Origin: Streptomyces sp. NBC_01476
Lineage (GTDB): Bacteria > Actinomycetota > Actinomycetes > Streptomycetales > Streptomycetaceae
Length of the DNA stretch: 64,000 nucleotides
Direction: 5' to 3'
NCBI RefSeq assembly: GCF_036227265.1
Contig: NZ_CP109446.1
Location: 5,958,001 to 6,022,000, forward strand
The notes under the pieces: model-generated
What the model was told of the DNA's origin: nothing
Seen by the model: the letters and a program-made list of their open reading frames with translations, nothing else
The model's database searches: none
Part shown: piece after piece, positions 45,513-54,525 of the stretch
Position numbering within the stretch: position 1 is the stretch's first letter
Layout of the letters: every line of letters begins with the position of its first letter
Translations under genes and position numbers: made by a program

Positions 45513-46118
45513 TTACTTGAGACGGGCCAGCAGCGCGTGCTCGACCAGAGTGATCAAAGCGCTTTTCGCCTCGCCCCGGTGACGGGCGTCGGTGGTGATG
45601 ATGGGGGCCTCGGGGCCGATCTGCAAGGCCTCGCGGACTTCTTCCGGACGGTACGGCTGATGTCCGTCGAATCCGTTGAGGGCGATCACGAACGGCAGAC
45701 CGCTGTTCTCGAAGTAGTCCACCGCCGGGAAACAGTCCGCCAGCCGGCGGGTGTCCACCAGCACCACCGCACCGATGGCACCGCGCACCAGGTCGTCCCA
45801 CATGAACCAGAACCGGTCCTGCCCGGGCGTACCGAACAGGTACAGGATCAGGTCGTCGTCCAGCGTGATACGGCCGAAGTCCATCGCCACCGTGGTGGTG
45901 GTCTTGTCCTGGACGTGGCTGAGGTCGTCGATGCCGGCCGAGGCCGAGGTCATCACGGCCTCGGTACGCAGCGGGTTGATCTCCGACACCGCGCCCACGA
46001 ACGTGGTCTTGCCCACGCCGAAGCCGCCTGCCACCACAATCTTCGCGGAGGTCGTGGACCTCGCCGGCGGCGCGCCGTACGCCGGCTGCGCCTGTGGCCT
46101 AGAGCTTCCGAAGTCCAC
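45513..46118 (-). CDS. cvnD1: Conservon small GTPase CvnD1
   Basis: This 201-residue GTPase has the P-loop GGFGVGKT at residues 31-38, GTPGQDRF and NGFD. It is close to CvnD2, with an extra Gln/Pro/Ala-rich stretch in the first 25 residues. The GTG at 46118 overlaps the end of cvnC1 by 20 bases, as in conservon 2. Confidence 0.93.
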   Translation of the reverse strand: MDFGSSRPQAQPAYGAPPARSTTSAKIVVAGGFGVGKTTFVGAVSEINPLRTEAVMTSASAGIDDLSHVQDKTTTTVAMDFGRITLDDDLILYLFGTPGQDRFWFMWDDLVRGAIGAVVLVDTRRLADCFPAVDYFENSGLPFVIALNGFDGHQPYRPEEVREALQIGPEAPIITTDARHRGEAKSALITLVEHALLARLK

Positions 46119-46506
46119 TGAGCACCCTCTCAAGCAGTGTCACATCTGGCTGGCCGCCCGCTTCGCCGCTGCCCGGCTGGTGAATGGCGACCATACCGGC
46201 CTCGGCGAGGTCGGCCACGAGGATCCGGGCCACGCCGAGCGGGATGGCGAGTAGTGCGGAGATCTCGGCCACCGACTTGATCTCACGCGTCAGATGGCAG
46301 ATCCGCTGGTGCTCCGGGAGCAGTCCGGAGTACTGCGACGGATCCGCGGTGGTGCTGACCAACGCCTCGATGGCCAGCTGGTAACGCGGCCGGGTACGGC
46401 CACCGGTCATGGCGTACGGCCGCACCAGGGGCTGATCGCCTTCCACCCCGTACGGCGCGTGGTGGGACGCGCCGTACGGGCCCGGCGAGGCGGGTGGCGG
46501 GGTCAT
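46099..46506 (-). CDS. cvnC1: Conservon DUF742 protein CvnC1
   Basis: This 135-residue DUF742 protein has a shorter Pro-rich head than CvnC2 and the same core (RPYAMTGGRTRPRYQLAIEALVSTT, HLTREIKSVAEISALLAIPLGVARILVADLAEAGMV). The ATG at 46506 has GGAGG upstream. It lies 139 bases after cvnB1. Confidence 0.93.
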   Translation of the reverse strand: MTPPPASPGPYGASHHAPYGVEGDQPLVRPYAMTGGRTRPRYQLAIEALVSTTADPSQYSGLLPEHQRICHLTREIKSVAEISALLAIPLGVARILVADLAEAGMVAIHQPGSGEAGGQPDVTLLERVLSGLRKL

Positions 46507-46645
46507 GAGGGTCCTCCGTGTCCGGGCAGTGCTACGGCTGGTGCGGAATTACGGGAACGTGCGGCTTGCTGCGTCTTTTCAGTTCTGATCAGGTCTGCAC
46601 GATGTCGATCACGTCTTTGGTGCCGTCTTTCGAACCGGTGGACGC

Positions 46646-47059
46646 TCAGTGCATGAGACTGCCCTGGAGCTCTGCACGGAGATCCGGGGTCAGTACCGCA
46701 CCCGCCCGGTCGACGAGCAGCGCCATTTCGTAACCGACGAGGCCGATGTCGCACTCGGGGTGCGCCAGTACGGCCAGTGAGGAACCGTCGGAGACCGACA
46801 TCAGGAAAAGGAATCCACGCTCCATCTCGACCACGGTCTGATTGACACTGCCGCCCTCGAAAATCCGGGACGCGCCCGCTGTCAGCGATGTCAGACCGGA
46901 GGCCACGGCCGCCAGTTGATCGGCGCGATCCCGGGGGAATCCGTCGGACATCGCCAGCAGCAGGCCGTCGGCGGAGACCACCACCGTGTGGGACACCCCG
47001 GGGGTGTTGTCCACGAAGTTGGTGATCAACCAGTTCAGATTCTGTGCCGCCTGGCTCAT
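46646..47059 (-). CDS. cvnB1: Conservon roadblock/LC7 protein CvnB1
   Basis: This 137-residue roadblock protein differs from CvnB2 at only a handful of residues (for example FLFLMS, GAVLTP and the end SLMH). It is preceded by the same junction, GCGCTAGTTGAGT, as cvnB2. It is the likely GTPase regulator of CvnD1. Confidence 0.94.
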   Translation of the reverse strand: MSQAAQNLNWLITNFVDNTPGVSHTVVVSADGLLLAMSDGFPRDRADQLAAVASGLTSLTAGASRIFEGGSVNQTVVEMERGFLFLMSVSDGSSLAVLAHPECDIGLVGYEMALLVDRAGAVLTPDLRAELQGSLMH

Positions 47060-47068
47060 CGCACTCAA

Positions 47069-50000
47069 CTAGCGCTCCTGGGAGTTCGTACCGAAACCAC
47101 GGCCGTCGGGCTGACCGCCGGCCTGGCGGCCTTGCTGGATACCCCTGCGGAGGTTGGTCAGACGTCCGCGTACATCGTCGGGGGCCCGCGAAACCTGCGG
47201 ACCACCCTGCGGCGCCTGCTGAGGCGCCGCCCCGCCCGCGACCAAGTTGGCTCGCGGCACCCGGCGCGGCAGACCGGAGGGGGTGACCCCACCGGCTGAC
47301 GGCTCCCGGATCTGTTCGGCTCGCTGCCGCAGCGCGTCATTCGGCGAGCTCCGCCAGTTCGGCGTCTCCCGCGGCAACGGCTGGGCCATCGGTGCCGCCG
47401 GACCCTGCTGGGAGGTCTGAGCGGCCTGAGCCGGCTGCGGAGCGCCGCTGTGGCGCGGCGCGCCCATCGGTGCCCCGGGCGGGAAACCGCCGCCGGGCCG
47501 CTGCGGTTCGGACCGCGGCCGCTGCGGCGGCGCGGTGCGGCCCACCGGGCGCGGCGCCGGCGCGGGCTGCTGGGCCCGCGGGTTCTGGCCCGTCTGCGCG
47601 GTCTGCGCCGCCTGCTCCACGTGGATCTGCTGCATCCGCTCGGCCTGACCGGTGCGGAACCAGTCCGACTCGATCGCCGAGAAGATCGGCGTCGGCTCGT
47701 CGCCGCGGGTCGGAGCCGGCGGCAGCGCCATCGGCTCGGCCGGCGGGGCCTGCGGCTCGGGGCGGTTCTGCGCCGGCCGCTGCTGGTTCGGGTAGCCCTG
47801 CCCGTCGCCCGGCTGCTGCTGCGGGTACTGGTTGGGGGCCCCGCCGCCGTACGCCGGGGGCATCTCGCCCTGGCCGCCGCGGCCCGGCAGCTGCTGGTGG
47901 GTGCCGGTGTCGAACGGGTCCTGCTGGGCGCCGGGCGTCCAGCCCTGGCTGCCCTGCGGACCGCGCGGGCCGCGCTGCGGGAGGCCGCCAGGGCCGTCCG
48001 CCCCCTGGAACGGGCCGGGCTGCTGCTGGGCGGGGAACTGACCGGTCTGGCTGTTGCGGTCGTCCTGGCCGGTCGGGGCGTAGTCGTTCTCGCGCACCGG
48101 CGGGAACTGCGTGGTGTCGCCCGGGCCGCCCTGCTGCGGGGCCATCGGGTACTGGCCGGGGGTTCCCCCGCCGAAGGCCGGGGGAGTGGTGCCAGGACCG
48201 CCCTGGCCCTGCATCGGGAACTGGCCGGTGCTGTACGGGTCCTGCGGGGCGCCGCCGCCGTAGGCGGGTCCCTGCTGGCCCTGGCGCTGCCCTTGGCCCG
48301 GACCCTGGCCCGGACCCTGTCCTTGGCCCTGGCCGCCGCGGTGCGGGAGGCCGCCGCCCGGGAGCGGGAACTGCCCGGTCTGGCTCTGGCCCTGGTTGCC
48401 GCCGCCCTGGTTCTGGCCGGGCTGCTGCGGCGGCTGGTACTGGCCGCCGTTGCCGCTGTTGTAGCCGGTGGGCGCGAAGTCGTCCTCGCGGATCTGCGGG
48501 AACTGCGCCGTCTCGTCCGGGGCGTCGGACCGCGGCGGCATCGGGAACTGGCCGGAGGTCGCGCCGCTGAAAGCGGGAGGAGTGTCGTTTCCGCCGGGTC
48601 CGCCGCTGTGCCGCGCGGCCGGGCCGGGACGGCCGCCGAAGACGTCCGAACGGAAGCCGCCGGGGCCGGTGTTCTGCGGCTGCGGGGGCGGGAAGCCGCC
48701 CACCGGACGGCCCTGTCCCGGCTGCCCCTGCTGACCCTGGTTCGGCTGGCCCTGGTTGGGGCGGCCACCGGGCTGTCCGCCCTGCTGGAAGTCGGCCCGC
48801 GGTCCTGTCCCGGCGGGGGCGGGAGTGTCGAAAGCGTCGAAGCCCGGACCCTCCACGTCCTCGTGGCCGCGCGGGGTGTCCATCCCGCGGTCGTCGGGGA
48901 AACCGCCCTGCGTGCCGTCCTGGGCCGCCCAGCGCGGCGCGCCGCCCTGCTGACCCTGCTGCTGGCCGGGGCCGCCCGCTCCGGGCCGCCCGCCGCCCGC
49001 CCCCGCGCCGATCGCCGGGCGCTGCTGCCCGCCGCCGACCTGGCCGCGCTGCGGGGCGTTGCCGACCCGCGGCGCGTTGCCGAAGGCGCCGGCGATGCCG
49101 GAGGTGGCACCGCCCTGCGCCGGGGGAGCGGCCGCCGGGCGCGGCGCGGCACCGGCGTTCTTCGGGTTGGCGCCGCCCTGCGTGACGTCGACGGGCAGCA
49201 TGACCAGCGCGGTCGTACCGCCGGAGTCGGAGGGGCGGAGCTGGATCCGGATGCCGTGCCGCAGGGACAGCCGGCCGACCACGAACAGACCCATCCGGCG
49301 GGAGACCGAGACGTCCACCGTGGGCGGGCTGGCGAGGCGTTCGTTGATGTCGGCCAGGTCCTCGGGGGACAGGCCGATACCGGTGTCGTGGATCTCGATC
49401 AGCACCCGGCCGTCGGGCAGCGAGTGACCGGTGACCCGTACCTTCGTCTGCGGCGAGGAGAACGAGGTGGCGTTCTCCAGCAGCTCGGCGAGCAGGTGGA
49501 CGAGGTCGTTGACGATACGGCCGGTGACCTCGGCGGACGGGACCGCCGTCAGTTCGATCCGTTCGTACTGCTCCACCTCGGACGCGGCGGCGCGGAGCAC
49601 GTCGACCAGCGGGACCGGGCGGGTCCACCGGCGGCCCGGCTCCTCACCGGCGAGGACCAGCAGGTTCTCACCGTTGCGGCGCATACGGGTCGCGAGGTGG
49701 TCCAGCTTGAAGAGCGAGGAGAGCTGGTCCGGGTCGGCCTCGCGGGACTCCAGTTCGGAGATCAGCGACAGCTGGCGCTGGATGAGGCCCTGGCTGCGGC
49801 GCGAGAGGTTGGTGAACATCGCGTTGACGTTCCCTCGCAGCAGCGCCTGCTCGGCCGCGAGCCGTACCGCCTCACTGTGGACCTCGTCGAAGGCGCGGGC
49901 CACCTGGCCGATCTCGTCACGGCTGTTGATGCCGATCGACTCGACCGAGGTGTCGACGTCCTGCGGGTCGGTCTCGGAGAGCTGGCGGACCAGCTCGGGC

Positions 50001-51271
50001 AGCCGCTTCTGGGCGACGTCCTGAGCGGTCTGCTGCAGCCGGCGCAGCGAGCGGATCATGGACCGGGCGACGATGAAGGCGCCGACCACGGCCACACCGA
50101 GCACCAGCAGGATGATCGCGCCGGAGATCAGCGCTTCCTGCTTGGCCTCGCTCTGCAGCTTCAGCGCCTTCTGCTGCATGTCGTTCAGCAGGGAGCGCTC
50201 GATCTGGTTCATCGCCTGGATCTTGGTCCTGGCGTCGTCGTCCCAGTCGAGGTAGGAGCTGTGGAACTTGGTGATGCCGCCCTGCGAGGCGGCGATCCGG
50301 CCCTCTTCGGTGTCGTGCGCGCTGATGACGTCGTTGGTCTTCGTCGGTTCCAGCAGCTGCTGCGACGCCGACCCGTAGATGTTCTGGAAGCGGGTCAGCG
50401 CGGCGTCCTCCTCGGCGTTCGCCGAGTGCACTGTCTGGTAGTCGTTCGTGTTGAGCGAGCCGGTGGTGGCGAAGGCGGCGCTGATCACCGCCCGCTGGAT
50501 CGACTCGTACTCCTTGGCCGACGAGAAGGCGGCCAGCGCGCGGGTGGCCTGGATCATCTCGTGGTTGCTGGTCGCCTGCGCCATGTCCTGCGAGAGCGAC
50601 AGCAGCGACTGGATCAGGCTGTCGTACTGCGTGACCGTCTGCGAGATGCCGACCTGGTCGGTGTACGCGCGGCTGCGGATGTCGTTCAGCGTGGCGAGCT
50701 GGCTGCCGATCGACAGCAGGGTGGTGCGGACGCCGCTGAAGACCGGGTCGTCGGCCGAGATGTTGTCGGTGGCCGCCTGGTACTGCTTCAGCTCGCGGGC
50801 GGTCGCGGCGCGTGAGGCGGCGACCGCGTCGCTGTCCTTCTGGTGCGATGCCAGCGGTCCCGCCGAGCTGTCGCGCTCCTCCTGCAGGGAGGCGGCCAGG
50901 TCGGTCGCGTGCTCGGTGATGTCGGTCAGCGTCTTCATGTGCTCGAGCTGGCTGATGTTGTCCAGCGAGCTGTTGATGCGCAGACCACCGAGCGCCGAGG
51001 CGGTCACCACGGGCAGCGCGAGCAGGGAGACGAGCCGGGTGCTGATGCGCCAGTTGCGCATGGCTATGCGCGGACCGGGCTTCGTGTCCAGCCCGGTGAT
51101 CCGGCCCGCCTCGATGCCGCTGGGCGTGGTCGACCGGCCGGTGGCCGCAGTGGTCCCGGGCGTGGCGGCTCCGGAGTCGGCAGCCGCTTGCGCCGAACCG
51201 CTGCCGGTGCCGCCGGGCTGTTGCTCCGGGTCGCCCGCAGCGCCGTTGTCCCTCTTGAAACGTCCCTGCAC
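47069..51271 (-). CDS. cvnA1: Conservon sensor-kinase-like membrane protein CvnA1
   Basis: This 1400-residue protein has the layout of CvnA2: two membrane helices around an extracellular NIT-type domain (about residues 60-375), HAMP, a helical region with LDHLATRMRRNGENLLVLAGEE near 525 and a HATPase domain with ELLENAT near 600. The remaining 700 residues are low-complexity Gly/Gln/Pro with repeated modules, ending with GGVTPSGLPRRVPRANLV and VSRAPDDVRGRLTNLRRG. The GTG at 51271 is chosen with GAGG upstream; the frame extends to a TTG at 51307. CvnA1 proteins influence differentiation and antibiotic production in Streptomyces. It heads the cvnA1-D1 operon. Confidence 0.92.
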   Translation of the reverse strand: MQGRFKRDNGAAGDPEQQPGGTGSGSAQAAADSGAATPGTTAATGRSTTPSGIEAGRITGLDTKPGPRIAMRNWRISTRLVSLLALPVVTASALGGLRINSSLDNISQLEHMKTLTDITEHATDLAASLQEERDSSAGPLASHQKDSDAVAASRAATARELKQYQAATDNISADDPVFSGVRTTLLSIGSQLATLNDIRSRAYTDQVGISQTVTQYDSLIQSLLSLSQDMAQATSNHEMIQATRALAAFSSAKEYESIQRAVISAAFATTGSLNTNDYQTVHSANAEEDAALTRFQNIYGSASQQLLEPTKTNDVISAHDTEEGRIAASQGGITKFHSSYLDWDDDARTKIQAMNQIERSLLNDMQQKALKLQSEAKQEALISGAIILLVLGVAVVGAFIVARSMIRSLRRLQQTAQDVAQKRLPELVRQLSETDPQDVDTSVESIGINSRDEIGQVARAFDEVHSEAVRLAAEQALLRGNVNAMFTNLSRRSQGLIQRQLSLISELESREADPDQLSSLFKLDHLATRMRRNGENLLVLAGEEPGRRWTRPVPLVDVLRAAASEVEQYERIELTAVPSAEVTGRIVNDLVHLLAELLENATSFSSPQTKVRVTGHSLPDGRVLIEIHDTGIGLSPEDLADINERLASPPTVDVSVSRRMGLFVVGRLSLRHGIRIQLRPSDSGGTTALVMLPVDVTQGGANPKNAGAAPRPAAAPPAQGGATSGIAGAFGNAPRVGNAPQRGQVGGGQQRPAIGAGAGGGRPGAGGPGQQQGQQGGAPRWAAQDGTQGGFPDDRGMDTPRGHEDVEGPGFDAFDTPAPAGTGPRADFQQGGQPGGRPNQGQPNQGQQGQPGQGRPVGGFPPPQPQNTGPGGFRSDVFGGRPGPAARHSGGPGGNDTPPAFSGATSGQFPMPPRSDAPDETAQFPQIREDDFAPTGYNSGNGGQYQPPQQPGQNQGGGNQGQSQTGQFPLPGGGLPHRGGQGQGQGPGQGPGQGQRQGQQGPAYGGGAPQDPYSTGQFPMQGQGGPGTTPPAFGGGTPGQYPMAPQQGGPGDTTQFPPVRENDYAPTGQDDRNSQTGQFPAQQQPGPFQGADGPGGLPQRGPRGPQGSQGWTPGAQQDPFDTGTHQQLPGRGGQGEMPPAYGGGAPNQYPQQQPGDGQGYPNQQRPAQNRPEPQAPPAEPMALPPAPTRGDEPTPIFSAIESDWFRTGQAERMQQIHVEQAAQTAQTGQNPRAQQPAPAPRPVGRTAPPQRPRSEPQRPGGGFPPGAPMGAPRHSGAPQPAQAAQTSQQGPAAPMAQPLPRETPNWRSSPNDALRQRAEQIREPSAGGVTPSGLPRRVPRANLVAGGAAPQQAPQGGPQVSRAPDDVRGRLTNLRRGIQQGRQAGGQPDGRGFGTNSQER
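48061..48588 (-). repeat. Coding repeats in the CvnA1 tail
   Basis: Two copies of a module are encoded at about 48461-48588 and 48061-48183. The core is PPAF-x-G-x3-GQ(F/Y)PM, then T(A/T)QFP-x2-RE-x-D(F/Y)APTG, and SQTGQFP. Two shorter partial copies (PPAYGGGAPQDPYSTGQFPM and PPAYGGGAPNQYP) are nearby. They lie in the disordered region of the protein. Confidence 0.75.
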
Positions 51272-51444
51272 TAGCGTCGCAACCTCTGGACCAGGCGTCC
51301 CCCGCAATGAAGCGGACAGGACGGTGTCGAGTCATGGGGGCTCAGGCCGCCCCGGGTCACGAGGAGGCAGATGTGCCCATCACCACCGCTCGGTACTCGT
51401 GCGCGCCCCCTGCGCGCCGGTTCGATGAGATGCGGCGGTCCGGG

Positions 51445-51456
51445 GAATTCCAGCAC
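51445..51456. promoter_or_regulatory. GAATTCCAGCAC box upstream of cvnA1
   Basis: This exact match to the box before cvnA2 lies 174 bases upstream of the cvnA1 GTG. The 580-base region 51272-51851 holds no gene that I can support and probably contains the cvn1 promoter and, on the plus strand, that of the next small gene. Confidence 0.45.
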
Positions 51457-51851
51457 AGTGCCGGATCTCCCAACAAGGCCCGTAGCCGACCTGTTCGAAT
51501 GTGTCACTCGGCGCATTGAGACAAGCACGCAGCGTCGAGCGCCGAATCGTTGAAAGCGGTCAAACCGGGTCTTGCGGGCAACTGCCTGCAGGGGGCACCG
51601 GTCACCCCCGTGGGTGGGGCGCTGGGTCTTACGACCCTGTGTGCGGCCTATGCCCGTTTAGGGCGTGGTGCGGAAATGTCGGATATGCGAGCTGTGTGAA
51701 GCGCTTCGTGAGGAAAATCACAACGCGTCAGATGTTGGCCCCCGGAGGTTCGGGGAATGGGCGCCACTAGCCTGATGGTTTACAAAAACGGCAAAGTGTC
51801 AACCGCATCGCGCCCCTGGTGGGCGCCCCGAACCTGAGGTCCCCACGGCTG

Positions 51852-52073
51852 ATGAAGACCACGCTGATGTTCCGTCAGATCGCCAACCCGCGACGCACGA
51901 CCCTCGCGCACCTCACCGACGCGACCGACCTGGTCGCCGCCCGGGACACCGGGACCGAGGAGGCCGGGACCGCCGCGGAGACCGGAACCGTCGGCCGGCC
52001 GCTGCCGCAGCGCACCGCGAACCCCCGTCGTACGGTACTCAACGAGCTTCCCAAGGCGCCGATCGCCCCCTGA
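51852..52073 (+). CDS. Small hypothetical protein, 73 residues
   Basis: The protein begins MKTTLMFRQIANPRRTTLAHLTDATDLVAAR and ends with QRTANPRRTVLNELPKAPIAP. The motif ANPRRT occurs twice. It has no membrane segment and no recognised domain. The ATG at 51852 is chosen because the residues from there look structured; a GTG at 51819 gives an 84-residue form. It lies between the conservons and the FAH hydrolase gene. Confidence 0.6.
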   Translation: MKTTLMFRQIANPRRTTLAHLTDATDLVAARDTGTEEAGTAAETGTVGRPLPQRTANPRRTVLNELPKAPIAP

Positions 52074-52157
52074 CGCCCCGCCGACCCGGATTGACCTGGC
52101 CTTATGCCGCGGGTGGGCGGCCTGGCCCGGCGGCGCCGGCGCGCCGCGGGCGACGGC

Positions 52158-52169
52158 TAGGCTGACGGC
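52158..52169 (+). promoter_or_regulatory. -10 box of the FAH-family gene, likely leaderless
   Basis: TAGGCT at 52158-52163 is followed by six bases and then the ATG at 52170, without a Shine-Dalgarno site. Confidence 0.5.
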
Positions 52170-52958
52170 ATGCGCATCGCCAGGTTCTCCATCGACGGCA
52201 ACGTCGCCTTCGGCGCGGTCGAGGGCGACTCGACAGGCCCGGGTCTCGAAGGTCTCGTCATCGACATCATGAAGGGCATCCCCTTCGGGGACTTCGAGCT
52301 GTCCGGGACGAAAGTGCCGGCCGACAAGGTCCGGCTGCTGTCCCCGGTCCTGCCCAACAAGGTCGTCGCGATCGGCCGGAACTACGCCGACCACGCCAAG
52401 GAATTGGGCAACGAAGTGCCCACCACACCCTGGGCGTTCTTCAAGCCGTCGACCTCGGTGGTCGGCCCCGGCGACCCGATCGTGTACCCCTCGTTCTCCA
52501 ACGAGGTCCACCACGAGGCCGAACTCGCCGTCGTCATCAGCCGGTTGTGCCGCGAGGTGCCCCGGGAACGGGTCAAGGACGTCATCCTCGGCTACACCTG
52601 CGCCAACGACGTCACCGCCCGCGACACCCAGCAGACCGAGAAGCAGTGGGCCCGGGCCAAGGGCTTCGACTCCTCCTGCCCGCTCGGCCCCTGGATCGAG
52701 ACCGACCTCGACCCCGCCGACCTGGCGATCACCGCGACCGTCAACGGCGAACTCCGGCAGGCCGGCCGCACCGCGCAGATGATCAACTCCATCGAGGACC
52801 TGATCGTCAACATCACCGAGGCCATGACGCTGCTCCCCGGCGACGTGCTGCTCACCGGCACCCCGGCGGGCGTCGGCCCGCTGCTCCCCGGCGACGAGGT
52901 CGCCGTCACCATCGAAGGCATCGGCACTCTCACCAACAAGGTGATCTCGCGTGGCTAG
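52170..52958 (+). CDS. Fumarylacetoacetate hydrolase family protein
   Basis: This 262-residue protein has the FAH fold of enzymes that cleave or decarboxylate beta-keto acids with Mg2+. Metal ligands are in HHEAELAVVI, and VVAIGRNYADHAKELG, YTCANDVTARDTQ and LLTGTPAGVGPLLPGDEV are family motifs. Members act as oxaloacetate decarboxylase, acylpyruvase or catechol pathway hydrolase; the substrate is not clear. It overlaps gltX by eight bases, so the two are coupled. Confidence 0.92.
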   Translation: MRIARFSIDGNVAFGAVEGDSTGPGLEGLVIDIMKGIPFGDFELSGTKVPADKVRLLSPVLPNKVVAIGRNYADHAKELGNEVPTTPWAFFKPSTSVVGPGDPIVYPSFSNEVHHEAELAVVISRLCREVPRERVKDVILGYTCANDVTARDTQQTEKQWARAKGFDSSCPLGPWIETDLDPADLAITATVNGELRQAGRTAQMINSIEDLIVNITEAMTLLPGDVLLTGTPAGVGPLLPGDEVAVTIEGIGTLTNKVISRG

Positions 52959-54444
52959 CCCGACCCCCCGTCCCGACGCGTCCGTCCGCGTCCGCTTCTG
53001 CCCCTCGCCGACCGGCAACCCGCATGTGGGCCTGATCCGTACCGCCCTCTTCAACTGGGCCTTCGCCCGGCACCACGGCGGCACCCTGGTCTTCCGCATC
53101 GAGGACACCGACGCGGCCCGCGACTCCGAGGAGTCGTACCAGCAGCTGCTGGACTCGCTGCGCTGGCTCGGCCTCGACTGGGACGAGGGCCCCGAGGTGG
53201 GCGGCCCGCACGCGCCCTACCGGCAGTCGCAGCGGATGGAGATCTACGCCGATGTGGCCCGCCGCCTGAAGGAGACCGGGCACGCGTACGACTGCTACTG
53301 CACCCCCGAGGAGCTGGAGACCCGCCGGGCCGCGGCCCGCGCGGCCGGCCGCCCGTCCGGCTACGACGGCCACTGCCGCACCCTCACCGCCGAGCAGGTC
53401 GCCGGCTACCTGGCCGAGGGCCGCCCGGCGATCGTCCGCTTCCGGATGCCCGACCAGCCGGTCACCTTCACCGACCTGGTCCGCGGCGAGCTGACCTTCA
53501 CCCCGGAGAACGTGCCGGACTTCGGCATCGTCCGGGCCAACGGCGCCCCGCTCTACACCCTGGTCAACCCGGTGGACGACGCGCTCATGGAGATCACCCA
53601 CGTGCTGCGCGGCGAGGACCTGCTCTCCTCCACCCCGCGTCAGATCGCCCTCTACCAGGCGCTGATCGAGCTGGGCGTGGCCAAGGACGTACCCGAGTTC
53701 GGCCACCTGCCCTACGTCATGGGCGAGGGCAACAAGAAGCTCTCCAAGCGCGACCCCGAGGCGTCCCTCAACCTCTACCGGGAGCGCGGCTTCCTCCCCG
53801 AGGGCCTGCTCAACTACCTCTCGCTGCTCGGCTGGTCCTACGCCGCCGACCAGGACGTCTTCACCATGGCCGAGATGGTCTCCCGGTTCGAGATTGCGGA
53901 CGTCAACGCCAACCCGGCCCGCTTCGACCTGAAGAAGGCCGAGGCGATCAACGGCGACCACATCCGCCGGCTGACCCCCGAGGCGTTCGCGGCGGCCTGC
54001 CTGCCGTGGCTGCGCGCCCCGTACGCCCCCTGGGCCCCCGAGGCGTTCGACGAGGCCGCCTGGCAGGCCATCGCGCCCTACGCCCAGACCCGGGTCACCG
54101 TTCTCGCCGACATCACCGCCAATGTCGACTTCCTCTTCCTGGACCGGCCGGTGGCGGACGAGGCGTCCTGGGCCAAGGCGATGAAGGAGGGCTCCGCGGA
54201 CCTGCTGCGGACCGCCCGGGAGCGGCTGGCCGCGGCCGACTGGTCGTCCGCCGAGGCGCTCAAGGAGGCCGTGCTGGCGGCCGGCGAGGTCCACGGGCTG
54301 AAGCTGGGCAAGGCCCAGGCCCCGGTCCGGGTGGCGGTCACCGGCCGTACGGTCGGGCTGCCGCTCTTCGAGTCCCTCCAGATCCTCGGCCGGGACCGCA
54401 CCCTGGAGCGGATCGACGCGGCGCTGGCCGCGCTGGGGTCCTGA
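52951..54444 (+). CDS. gltX: Glutamyl-tRNA synthetase
   Basis: GltX charges tRNA-Glu, and in bacteria with GatCAB also tRNA-Gln, with glutamate. The 497-residue protein is a discriminating or non-discriminating class I enzyme; the HIGH-like motif is CPSPTGNPHVG (residues 17-27) and the KMSKS-like motif KKLSKRD starts at residue 262. The GTG at 52951 overlaps the FAH stop. A zinc-type CYCTPEEL segment is present. tRNA-Gln and two tRNA-Glu genes follow within 1 kb, a suggestive grouping. Confidence 0.97.
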   Translation: MASPTPRPDASVRVRFCPSPTGNPHVGLIRTALFNWAFARHHGGTLVFRIEDTDAARDSEESYQQLLDSLRWLGLDWDEGPEVGGPHAPYRQSQRMEIYADVARRLKETGHAYDCYCTPEELETRRAAARAAGRPSGYDGHCRTLTAEQVAGYLAEGRPAIVRFRMPDQPVTFTDLVRGELTFTPENVPDFGIVRANGAPLYTLVNPVDDALMEITHVLRGEDLLSSTPRQIALYQALIELGVAKDVPEFGHLPYVMGEGNKKLSKRDPEASLNLYRERGFLPEGLLNYLSLLGWSYAADQDVFTMAEMVSRFEIADVNANPARFDLKKAEAINGDHIRRLTPEAFAAACLPWLRAPYAPWAPEAFDEAAWQAIAPYAQTRVTVLADITANVDFLFLDRPVADEASWAKAMKEGSADLLRTARERLAAADWSSAEALKEAVLAAGEVHGLKLGKAQAPVRVAVTGRTVGLPLFESLQILGRDRTLERIDAALAALGS

Positions 54445-54513
54445 ATCCGGTCTGATCCGCCCTGCCCCGGCCTGCTCCGCGCGCATCCGGCCCCGGGGCG
54501 CGGGCCGCGCGGT

Positions 54514-54525
54514 TACATTGCCGGT
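54514..54525 (+). promoter_or_regulatory. -10 box of the HAD gene, likely leaderless
   Basis: TACATT at 54514-54519 is followed by six bases and then the ATG at 54526; no ribosome site is present. Confidence 0.5.
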
